From contig NZ_OZ007001.1 of assembly GCF_963931295.1 (NCBI RefSeq), forward strand, positions 682,001-746,000: a stretch of 64,000 bases of DNA, in the 5' to 3' direction. Made by a program: the position numbers and the translations under genes. This DNA is from an uncultured Mailhella sp. (lineage in GTDB: Bacteria; Desulfobacterota; Desulfovibrionia; Desulfovibrionales; Desulfovibrionaceae). Under the pieces are notes generated by a model. The model did no database searches. It worked only from the letters and a program-made list of their open reading frames with translations, and was not told where the DNA came from. Below are positions 1 through 8,199 of the stretch, piece after piece. Position 1 is the stretch's first letter. Every line of letters starts with the position of its first letter.

Positions 1-1
1 G

Positions 2-229
2 ATGGGACACATGTCCGACGACCCGCTCCAGATGTACTTCATGGACATCTTTACCCTGTCCCTCAACCTCGCCGGCCTCCCCGGCCTCTCCATCCCCGTC
101 GGTAAAAGCGGACACCTCCCCGTCGGCATCCAGCTCATGGGCCGCGCCTTCGACGAAGGCCGACTCTTCCTCGCCGGCGACAAGCTCACCCGCGCCCTCG
201 GCACCCATAACCAGCACGCCCCGATGTAG
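2..229 (+). CDS. gatA: Glu-tRNA(Gln)/Asp-tRNA(Asn) amidotransferase subunit A, C-terminal part
   Basis: This is the last 75 residues of an amidase-signature protein; the start lies before the window. The segment [20 protein letters not shown] followed by a [17 protein letters not shown] stretch is the typical C-terminus of GatA, the subunit that releases ammonia from glutamine for transamidation of mischarged tRNA. The catalytic Lys-Ser-Ser triad lies outside the window, so a related amidase cannot be excluded, but the match to GatA tails is close. The TAG stop at 227-229 is followed at once by a purine-rich repeat and hairpins. Confidence 0.88.
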   Translation: MGHMSDDPLQMYFMDIFTLSLNLAGLPGLSIPVGKSGHLPVGIQLMGRAFDEGRLFLAGDKLTRALGTHNQHAPM

Positions 230-957
230 AGAAAGGCAGGAAAGGCAGAAAAGACAAGAAAGGCATCGGGGGAGATAATCTCCCCCGAACCCCCATAATT
301 TGCGGGACGAACCCTCGCGGGTCCGTCCCGCAGCATTTTTGGGTGTACGTCGAAGCTTCCCCCGTCTTTTTTCCTGTTTTTTTGCCTTCCTTCTGCTCCG
401 TTCCTCTTTCTGTCCGCGCACCTCTCAGCATTGCCACACGCGCCAGTTTTCCCGCTTTCAACATTTGAAAAGCACTTCCTTCGACACGTTCGCTTCGAAA
501 CCAGCCATCGGAAACGAACGCCGCAACACATACCCCGATAAATGCCGACGCATTTTCGCCAGGCGTGCGGCTCCTCTATGCGGCGGAAAAGCTTACATCG
601 TTCCAAAGTCGTTTTCTCCCAAAACTTCGCATCCCCTCTCCCCAAAATATCTGGAAATCCTTTCCTTTGATACGCCTGTCCGGCGCAGGCCGGACAGGAG
701 TCGGCACCGCAGGTGGGTCCGTGAGGACACACCTGCACTGAGTCCGCAGACCGAACAGCGCCCGCCAAGCTCCCCGGCCTCCGCAGCCCTGTCTTTCCAA
801 CCTTCCGCCCTTTTTCGACAACGCGTCCTGCATCCGTACTCCCGCCCTGCCGAACCGGCGAAACCGGGAGGCAGAAACAGGGGGGGGGGCGGGGGGAATT
901 ATTTCCCCCGCATGCCTTTCCTGTCTTCTCTGCCTTTTCCGCCTTTCCAGAGCGGGG
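230..957. repeat. Long composite intergenic repeat, copy A
   Basis: No gene is supported here. Starting directly after the gatA stop there is a purine-rich array of AAGGCAG-like units, a 9-bp-stem hairpin (267-287), and a second hairpin (302-331) followed by T5 (336-340), which together look like a terminator. Further right, 676-697 is a perfect 9-bp stem-loop and 709-736 is a 12-bp stem with one mismatch closed by a GTGA tetraloop. The right end (about 875-957) is a hairpin plus pyrimidine tract, the mirror image of the left-hand type. Most of this is repeated at 30224-30771, including the two central hairpins. The 957-1130 remainder shows no clear promoter. Confidence 0.8.
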
Positions 958-1130
958 GCAGGGAAAGGGCCTTGACAGGGCGTGGGGTTTCCACGAAAAC
1001 GCTTGTTATGTTTCAGGTACGGACGGAGGGATTCGTCCGGCGAGTTCTCCCGGGAGGGAGGGGGCGGGGAAGGCAACCACAAGCGGAAAAGCGTCTTCTC
1101 CGTTCATGAGTTTTGCTTTCCGCGCATGAT

Positions 1131-2240
1131 ATGAACAGCTTCAAGCCCTATGCGGCCATGCCTTTTTATCCCGGCCCTGTTTCCGTTCATCCCGATGTTG
1201 CCCGCGCGCTTTCCCGCGACTATGCTCCGCCGCGCATAGGCACGGAATATCTTGAACTTTACAAGTCGGTACGCGTGCGCCTTCAGAAAGTGCTCGGCAC
1301 GAAGGAAGACGTGCTCATGGGCACGGGCGAAGGCATGCTTGTGTTGTGGGGCGCGCTCAAGAGCTTGCTGAAGCCCGGCGACACGGTGCTTACGGTGGGC
1401 ACGGGCGTTTTCGGCGACGGCTTTGCCGACATGGCCGAAGTCATCGGCTGCAAGGCCGTGCGTATTTCCGAGCCCTACGACAAGACCATTTCCGCTTCCA
1501 CGCTGGAAAAGGTGAAGGACGCCGTCAAGGAGCATCATCCGGTGCTCATGACCGCCGTTCACTGCGAGACGCCTTCCGGCACGCTGAATCCGCTGGAAGA
1601 GCTCGGCCGTCTGAAAAAGGATCTCGGCGTTCCCTTCCTGGTGGTGGACACCGTGGCCAGCGCGGGCGGCGCGCCCGTACACGCCGACGCCTGGAACGCC
1701 GACTGCGTGCTCGGCGGCTCTCAGAAGTGTCTGGCCTGCCCGCCCGACATGAGCTTCATGAGCGTGAGCGAGGCTGCGTGGGAACGCGTGCGCGAGGTGA
1801 ACTACACCGGCTACGACGCCATTCGTCCTTTCGATCACGCCATCGAAGACCCCATGCGCTTCCCCTACACGCCCAACTGGTGGGGCGTGGCCGCGCTGGA
1901 TGCTTCGCTTTCCGCACTGGAAAAGGAAGGCCTCGAAAACGTGTTCGCCCGTCATGAAGCGGTGGCCCGTCAGTGCCGCGAAGGCGTACAGGCTCTCGGT
2001 CTCTCGCTGTGGCCCGCAAAAGACGCCGTGAATTCCCCCACCGTGACCGCCATCCGCGTGCCCGAAGGCTGGGCGTGGAACGACTGGCGCGTTGCCCTCG
2101 CCGAACGCGGTCTGTACGTGGGCGGCAGCCTCGGCCCGCTCGCCGGCAAGGTGTTCCGCATGGGTCACATGGGAACCCAGGCCAATGCCGAAGCCATGAC
2201 CTCGGCCCTCGCCGTCATGAAAGACATTCTCTCAAAATAA
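1131..2240 (+). CDS. Class V aminotransferase (alanine-glyoxylate / serine-pyruvate type)
   Basis: A PLP-dependent aminotransferase of the AGT/SGAT family, 369 residues from ATG 1131. The PLP lysine is K199 in GGSQKCLACPPD, the aspartate that contacts the PLP ring nitrogen is in FLVVDTVAS (about 172), and a glycine-rich MGTGEGM motif lies near 63-69. Proteins of this family move amino groups between alanine, serine or another amine donor and glyoxylate, pyruvate or an aldehyde; the substrate cannot be read from the sequence. A TTG six codons upstream (1113) is in frame, but neither start has a strong Shine-Dalgarno sequence. The malic-enzyme gene starts 15 bases after the stop, so the two are probably cotranscribed and may share pyruvate as a metabolite. 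Confidence 0.85.
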   Translation: MNSFKPYAAMPFYPGPVSVHPDVARALSRDYAPPRIGTEYLELYKSVRVRLQKVLGTKEDVLMGTGEGMLVLWGALKSLLKPGDTVLTVGTGVFGDGFADMAEVIGCKAVRISEPYDKTISASTLEKVKDAVKEHHPVLMTAVHCETPSGTLNPLEELGRLKKDLGVPFLVVDTVASAGGAPVHADAWNADCVLGGSQKCLACPPDMSFMSVSEAAWERVREVNYTGYDAIRPFDHAIEDPMRFPYTPNWWGVAALDASLSALEKEGLENVFARHEAVARQCREGVQALGLSLWPAKDAVNSPTVTAIRVPEGWAWNDWRVALAERGLYVGGSLGPLAGKVFRMGHMGTQANAEAMTSALAVMKDILSK

Positions 2241-2255
2241 CAAAGGATCAGATGC

Positions 2256-3599
2256 ATGAGCTACACCAAGGAAGACGTGCGCCGCTATCACGGCCTGCCC
2301 CGCCCCGGCAAAATTGAAGTGATGCCCAGCAAGAAGGCCACCACTCAGGACGACCTCACCCTCGCCTACAGCCCCGGCGTGGCCGAAGCCTGCCGCGACA
2401 TTGTGACCGACGAAGCCGCAGCCGCCAAGCTCACCGGCCGCAGCAATCTCGTGGCCGTGGTCACCAACGGCACCGCGGTGCTCGGTCTCGGCAACATCGG
2501 ACCGCTTGCGGGCAAGCCCGTCATGGAAGGCAAAAGCATGCTCTTCAAGCTCTTTGCCGACGTGGACGCCTTCGACATCGAACTCGACTGCTCCGATCCC
2601 GATCGCCTCATCGACATCGTGAAGGCCCTCGAACCCACCTTCGGCGGCATCAACCTCGAAGACATCCGCGGTCCGGAATGCTTCTACATCGAGGAAGAGC
2701 TGAAAAAGTCCATGAACATTCCCGTGTTCCACGACGATCAGCACGGCACGGCGGTCATCACCGGCGCGGCGCTCATGAACGCTTCGCGCATCACGGGCCG
2801 CGACATCGCCGACATGAAAATCGTCGTCATGGGCGCGGGAGCCGCCGGCATGGCCTGCGCCCGCTTCTACGCCTCCATGGGCGTGAAGAAGGAAAACATT
2901 TCCATGTTCGACATCAAGGGGCTCATCCACGCGGGCCGCACCGACCTGTCCGACGTGCAGATGACCTTCGCCCAGAAGGAACCCGCCCCCGGCGCGTCCA
3001 TTGCCGATACCCTCTACGCCGCCATGGAAGGCGCCAACCTCTTCCTCGGCCTCTCCGGCCCGGGAACCCTCAAGCCCGACATGCTGAAGGGCATGGCCGA
3101 AAAGCCCGTAATCTTCGCCTGCGCCAATCCTGTGCCGGAAATCGGCTATGAAGAGGCCAAGGCCGTGCGTCCCGACGCCATCATGGGCACGGGCCGTTCC
3201 GACTATCCCAATCAGGTGAACAACGTGTCCGGCTTCCCGTTCATCTTCCGCGGCGCGCTCGACGTGCGCGCAAGCAAGATCAACGAAGAAATGAAAATCG
3301 CCGCCGCCCGCGCTCTTGCCGATCTCGCCCTCGAACCCGTGCCCGAAGACGTGCGCGCCGCCTATCACGGCCGCGATTTCACCTTCGGCCCGGAATACAT
3401 CATTCCCATGCCGCTTGATCCGCGCATCATCGAATGGGTGGCCCCGGCCGTGGCCAAGGCCGCCGTGGACAGCGGCGTGGCCCGCGGCAGCATGGAAGAC
3501 ATCGGCGGCAGCGTGGAAGCCTACCGCCTCATGCTGCGCGAACGCATGAGCAAGGCCAAGGCCCGCATGGCTTCCTACTGGGAAAGCTACAACAAATAA
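2256..3599 (+). CDS. Malic enzyme (malate dehydrogenase, oxaloacetate-decarboxylating)
   Basis: 447 residues, the usual length of the short bacterial malic enzyme without a phosphotransacetylase domain. It oxidatively decarboxylates malate to pyruvate and CO2 with NAD(P). Visible family motifs are the N-terminal LAYSPGVAE (37-44), [16 protein letters not shown] (68-83), FHDDQHGT (158-165) and the dinucleotide-binding GAGAAG (193-198). The start ATG 2256 follows AAAGGA with good spacing. It lies 15 bases behind the aminotransferase and is closed by a strong terminator at 3638-3667. NAD versus NADP preference cannot be decided by eye. Confidence 0.93.
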   Translation: MSYTKEDVRRYHGLPRPGKIEVMPSKKATTQDDLTLAYSPGVAEACRDIVTDEAAAAKLTGRSNLVAVVTNGTAVLGLGNIGPLAGKPVMEGKSMLFKLFADVDAFDIELDCSDPDRLIDIVKALEPTFGGINLEDIRGPECFYIEEELKKSMNIPVFHDDQHGTAVITGAALMNASRITGRDIADMKIVVMGAGAAGMACARFYASMGVKKENISMFDIKGLIHAGRTDLSDVQMTFAQKEPAPGASIADTLYAAMEGANLFLGLSGPGTLKPDMLKGMAEKPVIFACANPVPEIGYEEAKAVRPDAIMGTGRSDYPNQVNNVSGFPFIFRGALDVRASKINEEMKIAAARALADLALEPVPEDVRAAYHGRDFTFGPEYIIPMPLDPRIIEWVAPAVAKAAVDSGVARGSMEDIGGSVEAYRLMLRERMSKAKARMASYWESYNK

Positions 3600-3637
3600 A
3601 TCGGACGAAGCGGGAACGTCCCGCCTCTCGTGAACCG

Positions 3638-3667
3638 GGGCGCGTCCGTCATGGACGCGCCCTTTTT
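3638..3667 (+). terminator. Rho-independent terminator after malic enzyme
   Basis: A perfect 10-bp stem (GGGCGCGTCC at 3638-3647 with GGACGCGCCC at 3653-3662), a 5-base loop and a run of five T. Its position argues that the GNAT gene starts at 3684 and not at the in-frame GTG at 3630. Confidence 0.88.
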
Positions 3668-3683
3668 GCTGCACGGAGTTGCC

Positions 3684-4136
3684 ATGATCATACGCCTCAT
3701 AGAGTACCACAAAAAACGCTTTCTGCCCCTGCTTCTGGAAGCCGACGAACAGGAAAACATGATAGAGCGCTATCTTGAGCGCGGCGAGCTCTTCGTGGCC
3801 TTCGACGAAAAGGATGAAGCCGCGGCCGCCGCCGTGGTCACGAAGGAAGACGACGGTCTGTACGAACTCAAGAACATCGCCGTCGCCCCGGAACTGCGGA
3901 GGCAGGGCCTCGGCCGGGACATGATCGCTTTTCTTTTGAACCGCTACCGCGGCAAAGGCATGCTGCAGGTGGGAACCGGAGAGAGCGAGGCCACGCTCGG
4001 CTTCTACAACGCCTGCGGCTTCACCTTCTCCCATGTGGAAAAGGACTTCTTCACCAAGAACTACGATCATCCCATCGTGGAAGACGGCAAGGTGCTCCGG
4101 GACATGATCTATCTCAGGCAGCACCTTCCGGACTGA
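3684..4136 (+). CDS. GNAT-family N-acetyltransferase
   Basis: A 150-residue single-domain GNAT protein that would transfer an acetyl group from acetyl-CoA to an unknown amine. The acetyl-CoA binding loop is visible as VAPELRRQGLGRDMI (about 72-86; pattern Q/RxxGxG/A), followed by GTGESEATLGFYNACGF, the usual beta5-alpha4 region. ATG 3684 has ACGGAG upstream and lies after the malic-enzyme terminator, so a longer GTG start at 3630 is unlikely. The gene converges with the rtcR-like gene. Substrate unknown. Confidence 0.82.
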   Translation: MIIRLIEYHKKRFLPLLLEADEQENMIERYLERGELFVAFDEKDEAAAAAVVTKEDDGLYELKNIAVAPELRRQGLGRDMIAFLLNRYRGKGMLQVGTGESEATLGFYNACGFTFSHVEKDFFTKNYDHPIVEDGKVLRDMIYLRQHLPD

Positions 4137-4246
4137 GCACGCGCCCTTCCCCGTCCGCCTTTTCAGCAGGCAGACGCGGTCGCCCGCGTTTCTGACGGCG
4201 GATGGTCTGCGTTTTTCGCTCGTGGTTCGTCTGCGGGCAGCAGGCG

Positions 4247-5863
4247 TCACTCTTCGAGGCTCTTCACGCTCTCCCACGACAGATTAAAGGATCGCAGATA
4301 CTTGTTGAGCCTCGCGGTATCGTCGGCGCTGGTCTTTCGGAGTCTTGAGCTGGCAAAAAGGAGGCGTCCCGCTTCCGAGCGGCGGGTGCAGGAAAGGCAG
4401 ACTTCGAGCACCTTTTCGAGCTGCACCTTGTCGAAGAGGTCGAGCTCGCGGTCTATGAGATGCGAGGCCCGCGCAATGAGCGGGAATTCCACGCCTTCCA
4501 GTTTTTCCATCCGCCGCCGCCAGAGGGAACGCAGATAGGCTATTTCCTTTTCCACGGTCTCCTTCGTTATGATGCCCTGAAAGGCATAGGTGTGCATGCG
4601 TTCCAGACTGCTCGACAACGTGCGGAAGTTGCCCGGCCAAGCGGCTTCCGGCGAGCGGGCGAAATCGAGATAGAGCTCACGCGCCTCGGGAAGAAAGTCC
4701 GCAAAAATGCCGCGCTGTTCCGAAAGCCGCTTGAGTTCGTAGTCAATGTTCGACTCGATGTCTTCCGGGCGCTCGCGCAGGCTCGGCAGGCGGAAATACC
4801 ACAGATTGATGCGCGCAAAAAGATCGGTGCGGAACTTGCCGTTGCGGGCGTCGGTGAACAGATCCCGATTGGTCGCCGTGATGAGCTGAAAATTGCTGAA
4901 CACCGGCTTGTCCGAACCGAAGGGGAAAAATCTCTTTTCCTCCACGGCCTTGAGCAGCAGCGCCTGCACGTCGGGGCCGAGTTCCCCCACTTCGTCGAGA
5001 AAAAGAATGCCCGAATGCGCCATGGCCAGCATGCCCTTGCGCTCGGACGTCGCGCCCGTGAAGGCTCCGCGCACATGCCCGAACAGCGCCGACATGGCCG
5101 AATCGCCGCGGAAGGAGGCGCAGTTCACTTCCACAAGCGGCCCGGTGACCATGCCGGTCTGGAGCCTGAGCTCGTAAATGCGCCGCGCCATGATGGTCTT
5201 GCCCGTGCCCGTGGCCCCGTAAAGCAGAATGGGCGCCGTGGAGTGACGCGCCACGTGTTCGATATCCTTCACCAGCTGGTTGAACACCGGATTCTTCGTG
5301 CGGATGCCCCCGCGGATGATGTCCTGCGACTGCTTGCGCTGTTCGATGTCGCCTATCTTGGATATCCAGTTGTTGATGGCGTTGTCGTAAATCTGAATGG
5401 TCGAATGGATGCGTCCGAAACGATCCTTGGAACTGCGCAGCTGAATGATGCGGCAACGTATGCGCTTGATGTTCACCAGCATCATGATCATGAACGAATG
5501 CGCAAACATGTTGCCCGGGCCGAAGTGCAGATAGTAGTCCTCCTCCTGATCGTTGAAGGAAAAGGAACTGAAGAACTGATCGAAGAAAAGATAGTTTTCC
5601 GCAAAGGACTGCGGCGAAAAATTGCTTCTGGTGTCGATGACCACGGGCACCACTTCGGTGTGCGGGGCGAGTTCCTCCAGATCATTCTGCAGGGCGTTCA
5701 GCCTGTCCTTGAGCGAGGGAGGAATGAAATAGTAGAGCCTGTGAATGAAAAATTTGCGCACCTGCACAAGTTCGACGAGCGGCCGCCAGAGCTTCCAGCG
5801 GGAATCGGCGTCCGCTATGTCGTGATCGATGGAAATGGTGCTGAACACCACGTTTTTTTTCAT
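4247..5863 (-). CDS. rtcR: RtcR-like sigma-54-dependent activator with N-terminal CARF-type domain
   Basis: 538 residues aligning along their whole length with enterobacterial RtcR as I remember it. The N-terminal ~180 residues correspond to the RtcR regulatory (CARF-type) domain. The central AAA+ domain has Walker A GATGTGKT (216-223), the sigma-54 contact loop GAFTGA (266-271) and Walker B GILFLDE (285-291); the C-terminus holds the DNA-binding part. RtcR normally senses an RNA-derived ligand and drives rtcBA. Here no rtcA or rtcB is present: the gene is divergent from a sigma-54 promoter driving a flavoprotein/ferredoxin/TRAP operon, which makes that operon the likely target (inference). 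ATG 5863 follows an AGGAGG-like site on the minus strand. Confidence 0.9.
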   Translation of the reverse strand: MKKNVVFSTISIDHDIADADSRWKLWRPLVELVQVRKFFIHRLYYFIPPSLKDRLNALQNDLEELAPHTEVVPVVIDTRSNFSPQSFAENYLFFDQFFSSFSFNDQEEDYYLHFGPGNMFAHSFMIMMLVNIKRIRCRIIQLRSSKDRFGRIHSTIQIYDNAINNWISKIGDIEQRKQSQDIIRGGIRTKNPVFNQLVKDIEHVARHSTAPILLYGATGTGKTIMARRIYELRLQTGMVTGPLVEVNCASFRGDSAMSALFGHVRGAFTGATSERKGMLAMAHSGILFLDEVGELGPDVQALLLKAVEEKRFFPFGSDKPVFSNFQLITATNRDLFTDARNGKFRTDLFARINLWYFRLPSLRERPEDIESNIDYELKRLSEQRGIFADFLPEARELYLDFARSPEAAWPGNFRTLSSSLERMHTYAFQGIITKETVEKEIAYLRSLWRRRMEKLEGVEFPLIARASHLIDRELDLFDKVQLEKVLEVCLSCTRRSEAGRLLFASSRLRKTSADDTARLNKYLRSFNLSWESVKSLEE

Positions 5864-5972
5864 GCAGCCTCCTGGCGCGCGTTTCCGTTGTCCGGGCCTT
5901 CCGATGCGGAAGACGCATGCCGTTATAGCACAGGACGGATCCGGGGGAAAACGGACTTGACCAAAACATCAC

Positions 5973-6023
5973 AAGAAAAATGCCTTTTCATTAAATCCAT
6001 TTTTCACGAACCGCATTTTTCTT
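5973..6023. promoter_or_regulatory. Putative upstream activator site for the RtcR-like protein
   Basis: AAGAAAAATGC (5973-5983) and GCATTTTTCTT (6013-6023) form a perfect 11-bp inverted repeat. The octamer CATTTTTC occurs at 5998-6005 and 6014-6021, and reversed at 5975-5982. Arm centres are about 40 bp apart (four helical turns), and the site lies about 115-165 bp upstream of the -24/-12 promoter, the usual distance for an enhancer-binding activator. The rest of the 331-bp divergent spacer is AT-rich. Confidence 0.6.
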
Positions 6024-6134
6024 AAAAAATCATCTTTTTCTCTGATAATCAAACCTTTTTCTGAAATTCTCCTGAAATTTATCGAGCATCTTGCACAACA
6101 TGGCGTTTTTTCAGCATATTATTTTCCGCGAATC

Positions 6135-6150
6135 TGGCACGATTCTTGCT
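6135..6150 (+). promoter_or_regulatory. Sigma-54 (-24/-12) promoter
   Basis: TGGCACGATTCTTGCT matches the sigma-54 consensus TGGCACGN4TTGCW at every fixed position, with GG (6136-6137) and GC (6148-6149) separated by exactly 10 bases. It sits 45 bases before the flavoprotein start codon. The sigma factor itself is encoded at 38396-39838. Confidence 0.92.
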
Positions 6151-6194
6151 CTTTTTTTATCATGCAATCACGCATCTGTCACCAAGGAGCATAT

Positions 6195-7856
6195 ATGAAA
6201 TCCGTCAAACACGATTGGGGTACTCTTTACGAGACCGATGTGCTTATTCTCGGCACCGGCGCTTCCGGCATAGGCGCGGCCCTGAACTCGGCCGGCAAGG
6301 GCCTCGACGTTCTCATGGTCGGCAAGGGCACGCTCGAAAGTTCCGGCTCCCTCGGCGGCGGCAACGACCACTTCATGGCCGTGCTCGACACCGACGAGCC
6401 CTACGACAACAAGGAAAGCTTTGTCGCCTTCTACATGAAGTCCGCCTACGGCTACCGCGAAAAACAGATCGAACAGTGGCACGACGCCCTCAAGCCCTGC
6501 GTCAAGATTCTCGAAGAGTGCGGCGTGGAATTCCTCCGTCGCGACGACGGCTTCTACTTCCGCTCCGTGGGCTTCGGTCAGCCCGGCGCCTGGTGGCTGC
6601 ACATTCCCAACGGCAGAAAGATCAAGCGCGGACTCGCCAAGCGCGTGCGCTCCCTCGGCGTCACCGTGCTCGACAACTTCCAGATCACCAAGCTGTTCAA
6701 GAAAAACGGCAAAATCGCCGGCTGCATGGGCTTCAACGTGCTCACCGGCGAAGTTTCCGCCATCCGCTGCCGCGCCGCCGTCAACAGCCTCGGCTGGCAC
6801 GCCCAGCGCTGCACCAACAACTCTTCCCACAACCCCTACAACTGCTGGTTCACCCCCTTCACCACCGGCAGCTACTTCACCCTCGCCTACGACATCGGCG
6901 CGCCCATCGTCAACGCCGACATCTCCTGCCGCGGCACCATTCTCCCCAAGGGCTGGGGCGCGCCCGGCATGAACGGCATCAACAACATGGGCGGCCACGA
7001 ACTCAACGCCCTCGGCGAACGCTTCATGTTCAAGTATGATCCCATGGGCGAAAACGGCATACGCCGCAATCAGATGATGGGCACCAATCAGCAGCAGGTC
7101 GAAGGCTACGGCCCGCCCTTCTACATGGACATGCGTCACCTCAACGAACACGACGTGCATCATCTGCAGTACGTGCTCATGCCCGCCGACAAGGCCACCT
7201 ATCTCGATTACTGCAAGGCCCGCGGCATTGAATTCAGCAAGTATCCGCTGGAAGTCGAAGTGGGCGAACTCAGCCTCTCCGGCATGCTGCTTGCCGACGA
7301 CAATCTGGAAACCCCCGTGCGCGGCCTCTACGCCGGCTGCAACTTCACGAGCTTCTCCGGCGCCATGTGCGGCGGCTTCGTGGCCGGCGGTCACGCCGCC
7401 GAAAACGCTCCCTCCCTCGACATGGCCGGCCCCTCCGACGAGGAAATCCTCGCCGAACGCGACCGCATTCTCGCGCCCCTCAACAACACCTCCGGCACCA
7501 TGACCCACAGCGATTTTGAAGATCCCATCCGCCAGGTCATGGACTATTACGCCAAGTTCCGCCGCAACATGCCCGGCATGGCCGTGGCCCTCGATCGCCT
7601 CAACTTCATCAACGGCTACAGAGACCGCGTGCGCGCCGACAACCTCCACGATCTCATGCGCATTCACGAAGCCTTTGAAATCCTCGAACTGTGCCGCATT
7701 CACCTCGACGCCTGCCTCCAGCGCAAGGAAAGCGGCCGAGGCATGTACGTGCTCACCGACTATCCCGAAAAGGATCCCGCCCTCGCCAAGGGGCTCGTGG
7801 TCGTCAAGGGAGACGAAGGCCCCGTCTTTTCCTGGCTTGAACCCGCCGGCAAATAA
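6195..7856 (+). CDS. FAD-dependent reductase, AprA/FrdA-like flavoprotein subunit
   Basis: 553 residues beginning with a Rossmann FAD-binding motif GTGASG (20-25) and continuing as a member of the succinate dehydrogenase/fumarate reductase/adenylylsulfate reductase flavoprotein superfamily. SLGGGNDHF (about 50-58) and the helical C-terminus with HEAFEILELCRIHLDACLQR resemble the AprA branch. No signal peptide or heme motif is seen, so it should be cytoplasmic and take electrons from the ferredoxin encoded next. ATG 6195 follows AAGGAG; an upstream ATG at 6162 has no such site. The real substrate is unknown. The adjacent TRAP transporter suggests an imported organic acid or sulfonate; an ordinary AprA is less likely because AprB is larger than the partner here. 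Confidence 0.8.
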   Translation: MKSVKHDWGTLYETDVLILGTGASGIGAALNSAGKGLDVLMVGKGTLESSGSLGGGNDHFMAVLDTDEPYDNKESFVAFYMKSAYGYREKQIEQWHDALKPCVKILEECGVEFLRRDDGFYFRSVGFGQPGAWWLHIPNGRKIKRGLAKRVRSLGVTVLDNFQITKLFKKNGKIAGCMGFNVLTGEVSAIRCRAAVNSLGWHAQRCTNNSSHNPYNCWFTPFTTGSYFTLAYDIGAPIVNADISCRGTILPKGWGAPGMNGINNMGGHELNALGERFMFKYDPMGENGIRRNQMMGTNQQQVEGYGPPFYMDMRHLNEHDVHHLQYVLMPADKATYLDYCKARGIEFSKYPLEVEVGELSLSGMLLADDNLETPVRGLYAGCNFTSFSGAMCGGFVAGGHAAENAPSLDMAGPSDEEILAERDRILAPLNNTSGTMTHSDFEDPIRQVMDYYAKFRRNMPGMAVALDRLNFINGYRDRVRADNLHDLMRIHEAFEILELCRIHLDACLQRKESGRGMYVLTDYPEKDPALAKGLVVVKGDEGPVFSWLEPAGK

Positions 7857-7865
7857 TTCCTCTGC

Positions 7866-7896
7866 GCCCGGCTCCCCCTTCGCGCCGGAGCCGGGC
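7866..7896 (+). other. Intra-operon hairpin
   Basis: A perfect 10-bp GC stem (GCCCGGCTCC/GGAGCCGGGC) with an 11-base loop and no T tract, between the flavoprotein and ferredoxin genes. It could stabilise or process the message rather than end it. Confidence 0.5.
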
Positions 7897-7973
7897 CCGG
7901 ACGCGCCGCTCATGCGCTTCCGCCTTTCCCGGGTTCCTTTTCCCCGCCAAACGTCAACATCAGGAGATCACTC

Positions 7974-8186
7974 ATGCCTCCCGTATTCCATGAAGAGAAA
8001 TGCATCCGCTGCGGCATGTGCGTCAGAGACTGCCCCGCCTATATCCTGGCCCTCGACAAGGAACACGACAAAACGCCCCACGTCATCGAAGAATACAAAC
8101 ACGAATGCTGGCACTGCGGCAACTGCCGCATAAGCTGCCCCAAGGACGCCATCAGTTTCGAGTTTCCGCTCTACACCCTTGTCTGA
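7974..8186 (+). CDS. 2x[4Fe-4S] ferredoxin, partner of the flavoprotein
   Basis: 70 residues with two complete cluster motifs: C10-x2-C13-x2-C16-x3-C20-P and C45-x2-C48-x2-C51-x3-C55-P. It has no extension beyond the double ferredoxin fold. It resembles the N-terminal ferredoxin core of adenylylsulfate reductase subunit B and probably passes electrons to the FAD of the upstream gene product. ATG 7974 follows CAGGAG. It lies between the flavoprotein and the TRAP genes in one operon. Confidence 0.9.
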   Translation: MPPVFHEEKCIRCGMCVRDCPAYILALDKEHDKTPHVIEEYKHECWHCGNCRISCPKDAISFEFPLYTLV

Positions 8187-8199
8187 CCGGAGGAAACGC

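Noticed and set aside
576..1109. Open frames on both strands in the gatA-downstream region
   Set aside because: They lie in the dispersed repeat and are Arg/Pro-rich; the same DNA at 30224-30771 does not keep the frames.
4137..4246. Terminator between the convergent GNAT and rtcR-like genes
   Set aside because: Only a weak 6-bp stem near 4175-4190 with a short T pair was found; not enough to call.
2232..4277. 681-codon minus-strand frame opposite malic enzyme and GNAT
   Set aside because: Shadow of real genes on the plus strand: His/Ala/Gly-rich, no family motif, spans a terminator.
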